Positions 41,521-52,168 of a stretch of DNA of 64,000 nucleotides are shown one piece after another; within the stretch, counting starts at the first letter, position 1; the number at the start of each line of letters is the position of its first letter. The DNA lies in NCBI RefSeq assembly GCF_009662475.1, contig NZ_CP045571.1, forward strand, positions 494,501-558,500, in the 5' to 3' direction. This DNA is from Acidithiobacillus thiooxidans ATCC 19377. Lineage in GTDB: Bacteria; Pseudomonadota; Gammaproteobacteria; Acidithiobacillales; Acidithiobacillaceae. Both the position numbers and the translations under genes were made by a program. The notes beneath the pieces were generated by a model. It worked only from the letters and a program-made list of their open reading frames with translations, searched no databases and had not been told where the DNA came from.

Positions 41521-41532
41521 TGGAGGGGACAT

Positions 41533-43467
41533 ATGCCAGACATTCAGTTGCCAGACGGTAGTCATCGACAGTTCCCTGAACCCCTCACCGGGCTGGAACT
41601 GGCGCGCACTATCGGCAGCGGACTCGCCAAGGCAGCAGTAGCCATGCGCGTCGATGGTACCCTCAAGGATCTCTCCACGGTGCTGGATGAGAATGTGGCA
41701 GTAGCCATTATCACCAAGGACAGTCCCGAAGGTCTGGAAGTAATTCGCCACTCGACCGCGCATTTGCTGGCGCAGGCGGTACAGTCGCTGTTTCCGGATG
41801 TTCAGGTGACTATCGGCCCGGTAATTGAAAACGGCTTTTATTATGATTTTGCCAGTGCACGCAGCTTTACGGTGGAAGATCTTGCCACCATTGAAAACCG
41901 GATGCGCGAACTGGTGAAACAGAATCTTGCCGTCCAGCGCGAAGTATTGTCTCGTGATGCCGCCATTGATCTTTTCGAGAGCATGGGTGAAGACTATAAG
42001 GTCCAGATTATCCGTGATATTCCGGCCAGTGAAGCATTGAGTTTGTACCGCCAGGGTGATTTCGTAGATCTCTGCCGGGGTCCTCATGTGCCCTTTACCG
42101 GATCACTGGGTGCTTTCAAGTTGCAGCGGGTTGCCGGAGCCTACTGGCGTGGAGACTCCCGCAACCCCATGTTGCAGCGTATTTATGGAACGGCCTGGGC
42201 GAGCCAGAAAGATCTGGACGCCTATTTGCAGCAGCTGGCTGAAGCTGAAAAGCGCGATCATCGCCGTATTGGCACCGAACTGGATTTGTTCTCCATTCAG
42301 GAAGATGCCGGGGGTGGATTGGTTTTCTGGCATCCCATGGGTGCCCGGATCCGGCGGGTCATTGAGGACTTCTGGCGCAGTGCCCACGTGGATGGGGGCT
42401 ATGAATTACTGTTTACTCCGCATATTGCCCATGAACAGTTGTGGCACACTTCTGGACACAAGGATTTCTACGCGGAATCCATGTTTGATCCCATGCAGGA
42501 CGAGGGCCAGCCGTATCAGCTTAAGCCCATGAACTGTCCTTTTCATATTCTGATTTATAAAGACAAGTTGCGTTCCTATCGGGATTTGCCCCTGCGTTGG
42601 GCGGAACTGGGGACGGTATACCGTCATGAAATGTCTGGAGCACTACATGGTTTGATGCGGGTGCGCGGCTTTACCCAGGATGACGCCCATGTGTTCTGCC
42701 GCCCTGATCAGATTGCGGTGGAAATTGGCGAAGTGCTGACGCTGGTTCAGAAAATTCTCGGTACCTTTGGTTTTGACCGCTACGAAATCAACCTTTCCAC
42801 CCGGCCAGAGCACTCCGTGGGTAGTGATGCCATCTGGGAAACAGCTACCGAGGCTTTGCGGACCGCTTTGGATCGTGCGGGCCTGGAATATCAGGTGGAT
42901 GAAGGGGGCGGAGCTTTTTACGGCCCGAAAATCGATCTGAAAATTCAGGATGCCATTGGCCGTAAATGGCAGTGCAGCACCATCCAGCTCGATTTCAACT
43001 TGCCCGAACGTTTCGGGATGGAGTATGTGGCCGAAGATGGTTCGCGGCAGGTGCCCATTATGGTGCATCGCGCCATATTTGGTTCTGTGGAGCGCTTTTT
43101 TGGCGTGCTCATCGAACATTACGAAGGAAAATTCCCATTGTGGCTGTCACCCGTGCAGGTTGCGGTACTTCCGATCAGTGAGCATTTTGTCGAATATGCG
43201 GAATCTGTCACGGCAGTATTGAGCAAAATCGGCCTCCGTGTCGAAACGGACTTGAGAAACGAGAAGATAGGTTATAAGATACGCGCCCACACCCTGCGCC
43301 GGGTGCCCTATATGCTGGTCGTCGGAGAACGCGAGCAGGAAGCGGGAACCGTGGCGATCAGGGATCGGAACGGTCAGGACTTGGGTTCCCATAGCATTGC
43401 TGCGCTGGGCACCGCTCTGCAGAAAATGCATCAGGAGCGGCAGAATACCCTGGAGTGGCAAGGCTAG
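41533..43467 (+). CDS. thrS: Threonyl-tRNA synthetase
   Basis: Class II synthetase that charges tRNA-Thr, 644 residues from ATG 41533, which follows GGAGGGG; the frame opens 24 bases earlier. The TGS and editing domains occupy about residues 1-240 ([19 protein letters not shown]). The catalytic core has the zinc ligand region MNCPFHI, motif 2 [26 protein letters not shown] and motif 3 near [12 protein letters not shown]. It leads the translation-gene cluster with infC, rpmI, rplT and pheST. Confidence 0.97.
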   Translation: MPDIQLPDGSHRQFPEPLTGLELARTIGSGLAKAAVAMRVDGTLKDLSTVLDENVAVAIITKDSPEGLEVIRHSTAHLLAQAVQSLFPDVQVTIGPVIENGFYYDFASARSFTVEDLATIENRMRELVKQNLAVQREVLSRDAAIDLFESMGEDYKVQIIRDIPASEALSLYRQGDFVDLCRGPHVPFTGSLGAFKLQRVAGAYWRGDSRNPMLQRIYGTAWASQKDLDAYLQQLAEAEKRDHRRIGTELDLFSIQEDAGGGLVFWHPMGARIRRVIEDFWRSAHVDGGYELLFTPHIAHEQLWHTSGHKDFYAESMFDPMQDEGQPYQLKPMNCPFHILIYKDKLRSYRDLPLRWAELGTVYRHEMSGALHGLMRVRGFTQDDAHVFCRPDQIAVEIGEVLTLVQKILGTFGFDRYEINLSTRPEHSVGSDAIWETATEALRTALDRAGLEYQVDEGGGAFYGPKIDLKIQDAIGRKWQCSTIQLDFNLPERFGMEYVAEDGSRQVPIMVHRAIFGSVERFFGVLIEHYEGKFPLWLSPVQVAVLPISEHFVEYAESVTAVLSKIGLRVETDLRNEKIGYKIRAHTLRRVPYMLVVGEREQEAGTVAIRDRNGQDLGSHSIAALGTALQKMHQERQNTLEWQG

Positions 43468-43483
43468 CGAGGAGGATAAGGCG

Positions 43484-44002
43484 ATCGCGACGGAGAAAGA
43501 GGTCAATATCAACCGGGAAATTACCGCAGCGCGGGTCCGGCTGATAGGGGTGGAAGGTGAACAAATGGGTGTGGTTTCCTTTATGGAAGCCTTGTCGGCC
43601 GCTGAAGAAGCCGACCTGGATCTGGTGGAAATTGCCCCACAGGCCGAACCACCGGTTTGCAGGATCATGGATTACGGCAAGTTTCGCTTTCAGGAAAGCA
43701 AACGTCAGCATGAAGCGAAGCGTCGGCAAAAGCAGACCCAGGTAAAGGAAATCAAATTCCGTCCGCGTACGGATGATGCCGATTACCAGATCAAGCTCCG
43801 TAATATCATGCGTTTTATTGATGATGGAGACCGGGCCAAAATCACCCTGCGCTTTCGTGGTCGTGAGATGTCTCACCCGGAACTGGGCATGGAACTGCTC
43901 AACCGGGTAGAAAAGGATTTAGCAGAAGTCGGGGTGGTTGAACAACGGCCACGCATGGAAGGACGGCAAATGGTGATGATTGTCGCCCCAAGGAAAAAAT
44001 AG
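43484..44002 (+). CDS. infC: Translation initiation factor IF-3 (probable AUC start)
   Basis: IF-3 keeps ribosomal subunits apart and checks start codons, 172 residues. Two domains are clear ([20 protein letters not shown] and [20 protein letters not shown]). There is no ATG, GTG or TTG at the expected N-terminus. ATC 43484 follows GAGGAGG (43469-43475) with eight bases between, so it is the best start. A rare start codon is the known device by which infC controls itself in E. coli (AUU there). It begins 16 bases after thrS. Confidence 0.9.
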   Translation: MATEKEVNINREITAARVRLIGVEGEQMGVVSFMEALSAAEEADLDLVEIAPQAEPPVCRIMDYGKFRFQESKRQHEAKRRQKQTQVKEIKFRPRTDDADYQIKLRNIMRFIDDGDRAKITLRFRGREMSHPELGMELLNRVEKDLAEVGVVEQRPRMEGRQMVMIVAPRKK

Positions 44003-44011
44003 GAGAGCATC

Positions 44012-44209
44012 GTGCCAAAAATGAAGAGCAATCGCGGAGCGGCCAAGCGTTTCAAGCGCACCGGATCCGGCAAGTTTAAGCATCGTCAGGCGTTTTTGAA
44101 CCACATCCTGACCAAAAAAACGACCAAGCGGAAGCGTCATCTGCGCCACACCTTGGTGACTTCGGGAAGCGATCAGGCTGCCTTGCGGCGCATGCTTCCC
44201 TACGCTTGA
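44012..44209 (+). CDS. rpmI: Ribosomal protein L35
   Basis: Very basic 65-residue protein of the large subunit. It begins [22 protein letters not shown] and has the KRKRHLR stretch typical of L35. GTG 44012 is the start, after AGGAGAG. It belongs to the infC-rpmI-rplT operon. Confidence 0.95.
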   Translation: MPKMKSNRGAAKRFKRTGSGKFKHRQAFLNHILTKKTTKRKRHLRHTLVTSGSDQAALRRMLPYA

Positions 44210-44227
44210 TGACAGAGGAATCGTACT

Positions 44228-45630
<1,403 letters not shown>

Positions 45631-45642
45631 GGAGCGAAGGTT

Positions 45643-48036
45643 ATGCGTATCAGTATTCAGTGGCTTCGTGATTGGTTGGATTTTTCCTGGAATACGGAAG
45701 AAATCGCCCGTCGCCTGACCATGGGCGGTATTGAAGTAGAAGCGATGGAGCCCGCTGCTCCGCCTTTCCATTCTGTGGTCGTTGCGGCAGTACAAAGCGT
45801 GGCAGCGCATCCGGAAGCCGACAAGCTGCGAATCGCTCAGGTAGATGCTGGTGACGGTACCCTGCGGACGATTGTCTGTGGCGCTGCAAATCTGGCTGAA
45901 GGGCAGCGGGTACCCCTGGCTTTGCCGGGAGCGGAGTTGCCGGGTAATAAAAAAATAGCCATTTCGGAACTGCGCGGGGCGCGTTCGGAGGGCATGCTTT
46001 GTGCGGCTGGTGAGCTGGGTCTGGAGGATGGCAGTAGCGGATTGTTGATTCTGGATGCAGAGGCTCCCGTAGGTGCGGATCTGCGGACCTACCTGCATTT
46101 GGATGATGAAATTCTGACTTTGGGTATTACCCCTAATCGCGGTGATGCCTTGTCCATCAAGGGCGTGGCGCGCGATCTGTATGCCCTTGGGGCGCAGCAA
46201 CTGCATGACCCCCGGGCTGTCACACAAGACCACGAATGGTCTCAGCAGGACTCCACCCAAGAACCCGTGCAGGGTGATTACTCTGTCTCAATAGAGGCTG
46301 AAGCCAGAACGGCTTGTCCCAGTTATACCGCATTGTGGATTGACGGCGTACCAAATCGCTTACCGGATTTTTTGCGCGAGCGTTTGCGCCGGGCCGGCCA
46401 GCGCAGCATCCACCCGATGGTGGATTTGCTGAACCTCTGGATGTTTGATACCGGTCAGCCTTTGCACGCTTTTGATGCTGATACGATTCAGGGTGGACTG
46501 TGTGTACGCTGGGCCAGGACCGGAGAAGTCCTTGATGCGCTGGATGGCCGCGATCTGAACCTGGAGCCGGATATGCTGGTCATTGCCGACGCGCAGGGAC
46601 CAGTGGCACTCGCGGGTATTATTGGCGGACGCCGTAGCAGTGTGACCGCGCAAACCCGTTCCATTATTCTGGAAGCGGCGTTTTTTCAACCCAAGGCCAT
46701 TCAGGGCCGCGCACGTCGACTGGGTTTGCAAACCGATGCCGCCATGCGCTATGAGCGGGGTGTGGATTTTAATCTGGCTCCGCAGGTAGCCAGAGGCGTA
46801 CTCGCGCAAATGATGGAACTGGCCACCGTGCAGTTGCGAGCCTCCCATTCATTTACCCTGAAGGGCCAGTTGCCAGCTTCCGTCGAAATTTCATTGCGGC
46901 AGAAACGTCTTGAGCGGGTGATGGGAATGCCCTACGCGGCGGCCGTTGTTGAGCAGTTGCTGACGCGTTTGGGTCTGCAGATCCGTCCGGTGCAGGATGG
47001 TTGGCAGGCTACTGCCCCCAGCCACCGTTTTGATCTGCGGATTGAGGCAGATCTGATTGAAGAGGTGGGAAGAATTTACGGTTATGACCATCTGCCAGCC
47101 CATCGCCCTCGTGGCCTCTTGCAGGCGGTGCCCGATAATCAATCATCATCTCAGCAGTTGCGTCATATTTTGCAGGCCCGCGATTATCACGAAGTCATTA
47201 CCTACAGTTTTATCAGCCAGGAAGCTCAGGATGATTTCCAGCCGAATGCGGATGCACCCGCCTTGCTGAACCCCTTGTCAGCAGACCTGGCGGTGATGCG
47301 TGCCAGCCTCTGGCCGGGTTTGCTGCAGACCTTGCAATTTAATGCGAAGCGTCAGCAGGATCGTATTCGTCTTTTTGAAATGGGGCGGATATTTTCGGCA
47401 GATCGGCAGAGCATGATCCTGGCAGGTTGTATCTGGGGCGCCGCAGATCGGGAAAACTGGGCGCAAACGGCCCGGGATGTGGATTTTTTTGATCTTAAAG
47501 GGGATGTAGCCGCCATTCTGGCGTTATGGCCACAAACCCATTTTGAGTTCCAGACTTTGTCCACTGAGCATGCGCTGCATCCCGGACAGGCCGCAGAAAT
47601 TCTGGTTGAAGGCTGCAGAATCGGGATGCTCGGGGCTCTGCATCCGACCCTTGCAGCGCGCTATGACCTGGACAAATCGGCCTTTTTCTTCTATCTAGAC
47701 ATAGAGATGCTGGAACATCTGCAGAAAGGGCGACATTTTACGGCGTTGTCACCCTATCCTGCCTTGCGCCGGGATATGGCGTTGGTCATACCCGATAACA
47801 TTGAGGCAGGAGCTGTTCTGGCCGCAATGCAGCAAGCTGCCAGTGCGGTGGTGCAGGAAATTCGTATTTTTGATCGCTATCAGGGGGAATCCCTGCCAGC
47901 AGGGACCTACAGTTTGGCATTTGCGCTCATTTTGCAGGATCGTGAGCGTACGCTGACTGAGGCTGATGTACAAATGGAATTGGAGCGAATGCTTACAGCA
48001 GTGAAGCAAATCGGCTCCATAGAACTCAGGGCATAG
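45643..48036 (+). CDS. pheT: Phenylalanyl-tRNA synthetase beta subunit
   Basis: Large PheRS subunit with tRNA-binding and editing parts, 797 residues. An EMAP/OB-type domain lies at residues 40-150 (HPEADKLRIAQVDAG), followed by the B3/B4 editing core (HPMVDLLNLWMFDTGQPLHAFDAD), B5 and the C-terminal ferredoxin-fold anticodon domain (SPYPALRRDMALVI). It starts 12 bases after pheS. Confidence 0.96.
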   Translation: MRISIQWLRDWLDFSWNTEEIARRLTMGGIEVEAMEPAAPPFHSVVVAAVQSVAAHPEADKLRIAQVDAGDGTLRTIVCGAANLAEGQRVPLALPGAELPGNKKIAISELRGARSEGMLCAAGELGLEDGSSGLLILDAEAPVGADLRTYLHLDDEILTLGITPNRGDALSIKGVARDLYALGAQQLHDPRAVTQDHEWSQQDSTQEPVQGDYSVSIEAEARTACPSYTALWIDGVPNRLPDFLRERLRRAGQRSIHPMVDLLNLWMFDTGQPLHAFDADTIQGGLCVRWARTGEVLDALDGRDLNLEPDMLVIADAQGPVALAGIIGGRRSSVTAQTRSIILEAAFFQPKAIQGRARRLGLQTDAAMRYERGVDFNLAPQVARGVLAQMMELATVQLRASHSFTLKGQLPASVEISLRQKRLERVMGMPYAAAVVEQLLTRLGLQIRPVQDGWQATAPSHRFDLRIEADLIEEVGRIYGYDHLPAHRPRGLLQAVPDNQSSSQQLRHILQARDYHEVITYSFISQEAQDDFQPNADAPALLNPLSADLAVMRASLWPGLLQTLQFNAKRQQDRIRLFEMGRIFSADRQSMILAGCIWGAADRENWAQTARDVDFFDLKGDVAAILALWPQTHFEFQTLSTEHALHPGQAAEILVEGCRIGMLGALHPTLAARYDLDKSAFFFYLDIEMLEHLQKGRHFTALSPYPALRRDMALVIPDNIEAGAVLAAMQQAASAVVQEIRIFDRYQGESLPAGTYSLAFALILQDRERTLTEADVQMELERMLTAVKQIGSIELRA

Positions 48037-48048
48037 GGAGACAAGAAA

Positions 48049-48348
48049 GTGGCCGTCACGAAAGCAGAAATTGTTGATATGTTGTTTGAAACCATGGGCT
48101 TGAACAAGCGTGAAGCCAAAGGCGTTGTGGAAGCCATGTTTGATCATATTCGCGAAAACCTGGCCCAGGGCGAAGAAGTGAAACTCTCCGGCTTTGGTAA
48201 TTTCACCCTGCGCGATAAAAACCCCCGCCCAGGACGTAATCCCAAAACCGGCGTGGAAATTACCATCACCGCACGGCGGGTGGTGACTTTCCATCCGAGC
48301 CAGAAGCTCAAAGCCTACGTCAATGGTAGCGAACCAGATAACGGCTAA
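48049..48348 (+). CDS. ihfA: Integration host factor alpha subunit
   Basis: DNA-bending protein of 99 residues. The sequence has the HU/IHF fold with the DNA-insertion arm ([29 protein letters not shown]) and [10 protein letters not shown]. The start is GTG 48049, just after AGGGAG. pheST-ihfA is a conserved order. IHF also assists many phage integrases, and one lies close by. Confidence 0.95.
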   Translation: MAVTKAEIVDMLFETMGLNKREAKGVVEAMFDHIRENLAQGEEVKLSGFGNFTLRDKNPRPGRNPKTGVEITITARRVVTFHPSQKLKAYVNGSEPDNG

Positions 48349-48775
48349 GGGTAAAGCTGGCAAAGAGCTCGTCGCGCTACCAGAAATTCCTGAAAAACGG
48401 TATTTCTCCATTAGCGAGGCGTCTCTGCTTTGTGGGGTAAAGGCCCATGTACTGCGCTATTGGGAGCAGGAATTCCCGCTACTCAGTCCGCTGAAAAGAA
48501 AAGGTAATCGCCGTTATTACCAGCGCCACGACTTACTATTGGCGCGACAGATTCGTGAGCTTCTATATGGAGAAGGTTACACCATCCACGGCGCTCGTGA
48601 ACGACTTCAGGGGCTGCGCAACGAATCCAGTCACGGACATCCGGTCTCAGCAGCACAACTGGAATTCGAAATGGAGGATAATGCCTCCGGCCTGAACAGG
48701 GGCACGGGCAACCGTCTGACCTACCTGCGGACTGAGTTATCCGAATTGATAAAAATATGTGCCGGCAAGCATTGA
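48323..48775 (+). CDS. MerR-family transcriptional regulator
   Basis: A 150-residue protein with an N-terminal MerR winged helix ([43 protein letters not shown] split over residues 25-68) and a short C-terminal part without metal-binding Cys residues. A MerR-like gene directly behind ihfA is common in proteobacteria. It overlaps ihfA by 26 bases. The ligand is unknown. Confidence 0.85.
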   Translation: MVANQITAKGKAGKELVALPEIPEKRYFSISEASLLCGVKAHVLRYWEQEFPLLSPLKRKGNRRYYQRHDLLLARQIRELLYGEGYTIHGARERLQGLRNESSHGHPVSAAQLEFEMEDNASGLNRGTGNRLTYLRTELSELIKICAGKH

Positions 48776-48811
48776 CCCGACGCCAGCGAAGCATTAGAGT
48801 AGCGGCTCTTG

Positions 48812-48889
<78 letters not shown>

Positions 48890-48901
48890 TTAATCAATGG
48901 G

Positions 48902-49933
48902 TTAGGACGTTTTATCCTGATTCATTTTTCTACAATCATCCCCTTTTTCTACAATCCTGCTCAGTGGGGTGATTCGCTCCGCTTCTCTGGCTCTGATATA
49001 TGCCTCGGTCATATCGCCGCTGGCATGGCCAGCCAAGGCTTGCGCGTAGTCTCTTCCAGAGACCCGCTTGGCGTCGGTAAGCGCCTTTGCTCGTATGTCA
49101 TGAAAGTGAATATCCTCCACGCCAACTTTGGCCACGATACGCCGCCAGGCGCTGTTCCAACCACTGACACTATAGGGTTGCCCGTCGCGTGTACAAAAGA
49201 AGTAGAGCGACCCTACCCTGCGGCGCAAGCTCTTGGAACGTGAAATCACTTCCTCCAATGCAGGGCTAATGATGAAGGCCATCTTTTTTCCAGTCTTGCT
49301 CTGGCTGATGAGCAGAGAGTCACCGTTGATATCCGAAAGTCGAAGTCTCATGATGTCACCGCGCCGCATGGCGGTGAGGTAGGCGATATCAATGATGCAC
49401 TGCCACTGGCTATCAGCATGTGACCTGATAAGGTCGAACTCTTCGTCAGTGATGTAGCGGTCCCGAGGTTTCTCCTTGTTTCGCCTGACACCTTTGGTTG
49501 GATTGTGTTCACACCAGCCCCATCGAATAGCGAAGGAGAATACCGTCGAAAGAAGGGCCATCTCGCGATTGGCTGCAACCGGTGATGGATGCTGATCAAG
49601 GTATGCGGCGATATCCATACCCCTCACCTCGACGATCTGCATGTGTCCAAACACGGAGCGCAGCAGCGCGGATTGACGGATGTATTCCTTTCTGGTGGAC
49701 TCTGCGAGCTTGGATAGCTCCGTACCGATATAGCGATCTATGGCCTGTCCCACTGTGGAGCCAGAGGCATTGTGTCCTTCCATCTCGGCCCACTTGGCAA
49801 CAGCCTCAGGATAATTGTCTGCGAGCCTGGTCCACTGGCGCTTTCCGGCGACGAGCGTGACGTAATAGTACACCTTGCCTTTCTGGTGCATCCTTGGTGG
49901 AAGATTATGGTGTGACGATCTATGCCGTCCCAT
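48902..49933 (-). CDS. int: Tyrosine recombinase / phage integrase
   Basis: Site-specific recombinase of 343 residues. An N-terminal arm-type/SAM-like domain is followed by the catalytic domain with Arg in TAMRRGDIMRLR, Lys in SQSKTGKKMAF, H-x-x-R in HFHDIRAKAL and the nucleophilic Tyr in GDMTEAYIRAR. The gene ends 13 bases from tRNA-Pro, implying integration there. Its start overlaps the DUF4224 gene by 14 bases. Confidence 0.93.
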   Translation of the reverse strand: MGRHRSSHHNLPPRMHQKGKVYYYVTLVAGKRQWTRLADNYPEAVAKWAEMEGHNASGSTVGQAIDRYIGTELSKLAESTRKEYIRQSALLRSVFGHMQIVEVRGMDIAAYLDQHPSPVAANREMALLSTVFSFAIRWGWCEHNPTKGVRRNKEKPRDRYITDEEFDLIRSHADSQWQCIIDIAYLTAMRRGDIMRLRLSDINGDSLLISQSKTGKKMAFIISPALEEVISRSKSLRRRVGSLYFFCTRDGQPYSVSGWNSAWRRIVAKVGVEDIHFHDIRAKALTDAKRVSGRDYAQALAGHASGDMTEAYIRAREAERITPLSRIVEKGDDCRKMNQDKTS

Positions 49934-50159
49934 GTCGTCGTTGCTCCTGCTTCAGAACATCCAGTCTCGGCACATTACGTCTGGGCATTGCCCCTGATCC
50001 AACGAGATGACGTTCGACCTCTGCCCAAAGTACCACTGGTCGCCCGGTTGCCGCCACTTCATGCCTGTAACCATGGTCACATAGCCATCTGACCTGCCCA
50101 GGCTTGGTCTTCAGTCCTGTGAGGCTATATAGATCTTCCGGCGTTAGAAAAGTAGCCAT
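49920..50159 (-). CDS. DUF4224 phage protein (possible excisionase-like)
   Basis: A 79-residue protein starting FLTPEDLYSLTGLKTKPGQVRWLCDHGY, the DUF4224 pattern often found directly before phage integrases. The fold looks like a small winged helix, so a directionality-factor role is possible but unproven. It overlaps the integrase start. Confidence 0.75.
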   Translation of the reverse strand: MATFLTPEDLYSLTGLKTKPGQVRWLCDHGYRHEVAATGRPVVLWAEVERHLVGSGAMPRRNVPRLDVLKQEQRRHGTA

Positions 50160-50251
50160 GATTCCAAAATCCAGTCTGCCACGCGGAAGTTCCCGCGGTG
50201 ATAGCGCGTGATCCGGCGAGAGGGTTCTTTTAGGGGTAGGGCGCCCATGGA

Positions 50252-50515
50252 TCAGCTCCCAAAATGGATTGCCAGCGGGGGCTGTGCCTGACGCCTTGCC
50301 GCAGCGTTATCCCAGGCTTCGGAAAGCGCTGGCGTAGCATCTTCCAGAGAGTATCCGAAAGCGATGGCGGCACCAATGGTCGTCTCGAACTCCACGTAAA
50401 CGCCTGTTACTGAAATTTTCCCTTCGGATTGAAGCCCGGTTATGGGCAGCAGCCGGGTGCCGTTGGGCCGGATGAGCATGCCAAGACGCGAGGCGTCCTT
50501 TGCGGTCGAGATCAT
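50252..50515 (-). CDS. Small phage protein of unknown function (87 residues)
   Basis: From ATG 50515, which follows ACGAGG, the frame encodes ISTAKDASRLGMLIRPNGTR, then SVTGVYVEFETTIGAAIAFG. The start overlaps the stop of the preceding 67-residue gene as ATGA. I do not recognise it. It is the third of three linked tiny genes behind a predicted repressor-controlled promoter. Confidence 0.6.
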   Translation of the reverse strand: MISTAKDASRLGMLIRPNGTRLLPITGLQSEGKISVTGVYVEFETTIGAAIAFGYSLEDATPALSEAWDNAAARRQAQPPLAIHFGS

Positions 50516-50715
50516 GATGGTACCTCGTCCCAGAGCAGAACAGAGCACCACCGTGAGGGGGTATCACCACGCGCGGCTATCCCGACGCGGCCCGGCTCCC
50601 GAAACAGAAAGGACCCTCTCGTCGCACACAAGAGTATCTGGCAAAGCAGCAACTCAGAATGGCTCCGTTGCTCCGGGTCCTTCTCTGTGGTTATGAACAG
50701 GAGGGTGCGATCCAT
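50512..50715 (-). CDS. Small phage protein of unknown function (67 residues)
   Basis: Starts at ATG 50715 (a GTG three bases earlier is possible), directly overlapping the stop of the 77-residue gene (GTGATGG), and its stop overlaps the next start (ATGA). The product begins MDRTLLFITTEKDPEQRSHS. The overlaps on both sides are the main reason to accept it as a gene; no family is recognised. Confidence 0.5.
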   Translation of the reverse strand: MDRTLLFITTEKDPEQRSHSELLLCQILLCATRGSFLFREPGRVGIAARGDTPSRWCSVLLWDEVPS

Positions 50716-50948
50716 CACAGCACCACCTTCCGCACCGTGCCGGCGCGGGAGACCATGGTCATCAGGTCCACAATGGTTGTGGAGCGATCGAAGATGAAGG
50801 TCAGTACAGCGCCGTCGCGGTAGGCGACGGAAACCGTTGCGTGATTCTGAGAGAATCTGAGAGGGATTAGGTGCTGCGGAGCAACCCCGTCCGCATTGGG
50901 GCGGAACCCCTGCCTGGTTGGCTCACCATTGAGCATGGCTCTTTGCAT
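50715..50948 (-). CDS. Small phage protein of unknown function (77 residues)
   Basis: First gene of the leftward early set, about 70 bases behind a predicted promoter and operator. The product has a strand-rich middle (HATVSVAYRDGAVLTFIFDRS) and a basic end. Start ATG 50948 or, in frame, 50936. No family is recognised. Confidence 0.55.
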   Translation of the reverse strand: MQRAMLNGEPTRQGFRPNADGVAPQHLIPLRFSQNHATVSVAYRDGAVLTFIFDRSTTIVDLMTMVSRAGTVRKVVL

Positions 50949-51001
50949 GGCTGTTAGTCTCCATGATGCCGCGCCGGGTGGGCGACTTCGATGGATTAAG
51001 A

Positions 51002-51054
51002 TTAGCCAAAGCTAACAACTTAATCAATATCTGCAGCTAATCATTTTGAGTCAA
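51002..51054 (-). promoter_or_regulatory. Predicted leftward early promoter with repressor operator
   Basis: Read leftward, TTGACT (51054-51049) and GATATT (51031-51026) are 17 bases apart. The perfect palindrome TTAGCCAAAGCTAA at 51002-51015 lies right after the expected transcription start, and an imperfect copy (ATATCTGCAGCTAA, 51027-51040) lies in the spacer. The same palindrome recurs at the cI/cro promoters, so this looks like the phage PL, controlled by the repressor. Confidence 0.6.
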
Positions 51055-51129
51055 CGCAATCCCGGCGTGCCTAACGCTTACGGGGCTTGAGGGGCTGTGG
51101 CCCATGCCTGACTGCGGCAACAAAGATGC

Positions 51130-51858
51130 TCAGTTTTTCCTTGGCCTCTTAATCCTGTTGTGCTGCACCTCAGTACCAATGATGCGCAAATGCTCTACAT
51201 CTGATCGCAATGTTGGGTAGTCGGGATTGAGTGGCACAAGTTCGAAGTATTCAACACCCTGCTCATTGCGGCCTCGTGGTCGAAACTTTTTGAACGTCGC
51301 CTCATGCTCGTGATTCTTTGCCACCACGCAATCTCCAGGTTGTGGGGATGCTTGAGGGTCGATGATGACGATATCCCCATCCGCATATTCGGGCACCATG
51401 GAGTTGCCGGTGATCCTTAGTGCAAAAGCAAATCTGGATACCTCAGCTAACACTGCGATCTCCTTCTCGCACGCTCCAAGAGCGTATGGATCGGTGACCT
51501 CAGTCAAGCGCCCAGCCGCCACGCTGCTGATAAGGGGGACAGTGCGTATGGGTTCCTCTACGGGCACTACATTTTGGTCGAAGGGTCTCGGCCCACGAAG
51601 ATTAAGGTTTTCCGTTGATTGAAGGGCCCACCATTCTGGGGACTGCAAGACGGATCCAATCTTGATCGACAACTCCTCTCCACACTTCCTATTCCCGAGG
51701 ATTACTTGGGATAGGTGAGAAGGGTCCATCTTTAGAAGCTCAGCAACACGGCGGTGGGCACCACGCTTGCCCCCACGCAGTTTTTCATCTTCCACCATGC
51801 GGGCAAGCGTAGCCCGCCGCTTTTCGTATATCTCGGGTAGGTTCTTTACTGTTTCCAT
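51130..51858 (-). CDS. CI-like phage repressor (LexA/S24 family)
   Basis: A 242-residue repressor from ATG 51858: an N-terminal helix-turn-helix (HRRVAELLKMDPSHLSQVILG) and a C-terminal S24 self-cleavage domain with the Ser in ITGNSMVPEYADGDIVII and the Lys in EATFKKF. The Ala-Gly cleavage site is probably in SSVAAGRL. The frame extends 87 bases upstream, but that stretch is the promoter-operator region, so Met30 is preferred even though no good ribosome-binding site is seen. The self-cleavage residues imply release on DNA damage (RecA), by analogy. Confidence 0.85.
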   Translation of the reverse strand: METVKNLPEIYEKRRATLARMVEDEKLRGGKRGAHRRVAELLKMDPSHLSQVILGNRKCGEELSIKIGSVLQSPEWWALQSTENLNLRGPRPFDQNVVPVEEPIRTVPLISSVAAGRLTEVTDPYALGACEKEIAVLAEVSRFAFALRITGNSMVPEYADGDIVIIDPQASPQPGDCVVAKNHEHEATFKKFRPRGRNEQGVEYFELVPLNPDYPTLRSDVEHLRIIGTEVQHNRIKRPRKN

Positions 51859-51868
51859 AGCGACGATG

Positions 51869-51936
51869 CTAGCTGACGCTAATCGGTCATACGATGAGCT
51901 GTAGCTGTTGACAACATGCTTAGCCATAGCTAATTT
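51869..51936. promoter_or_regulatory. Divergent cI/cro promoters with two operators
   Basis: Rightward promoter: TTGACA 51908-51913, 17 bases, TAATTT 51931-51936. Leftward promoter: TTGTCA (51914-51909), 17 bases, TATGAC (51891-51886). The two -35 boxes overlap. Operator TTAGCCATAGCTAA (51920-51933) covers the rightward spacer and -10; operator CTAGCTGACGCTAA (51869-51882) covers the expected leftward start. The layout implies that the repressor shuts off cro and limits itself. Confidence 0.7.
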
Positions 51937-51943
51937 ATTTGGC

Positions 51944-52168
51944 ATGAACCTGATCTCCTACCTTGATGAATTTGGAAACAGCGCACTTGCACAGGCGCTT
52001 GGCGTCACGCCATCGCTTATTTCTCAATGGAAAACGGGGCGTCGCAACATCTCGCCTGAGAGCGCGATTCGCATCGAGCGCGCCACCGCCGGCGCTGTCA
52101 CCCGTGCCGAACTCCGCCCCGACATCTTCGGCCCCTTGGGCGGGATCAGAGACCAGGGGGCTGTATGA
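51944..52168 (+). CDS. Cro-like DNA-binding protein
   Basis: A 74-residue protein with a helix-turn-helix (GNSALAQALGVTPSLISQWKTGRRNISPE), the YdaS/Cro type. ATG 51944 is the first base or nearly so of the predicted transcript, and no ribosome-binding site precedes it, so the message may be leaderless. Divergent from the repressor, it is the first gene of the rightward early operon. Confidence 0.8.
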   Translation: MNLISYLDEFGNSALAQALGVTPSLISQWKTGRRNISPESAIRIERATAGAVTRAELRPDIFGPLGGIRDQGAV

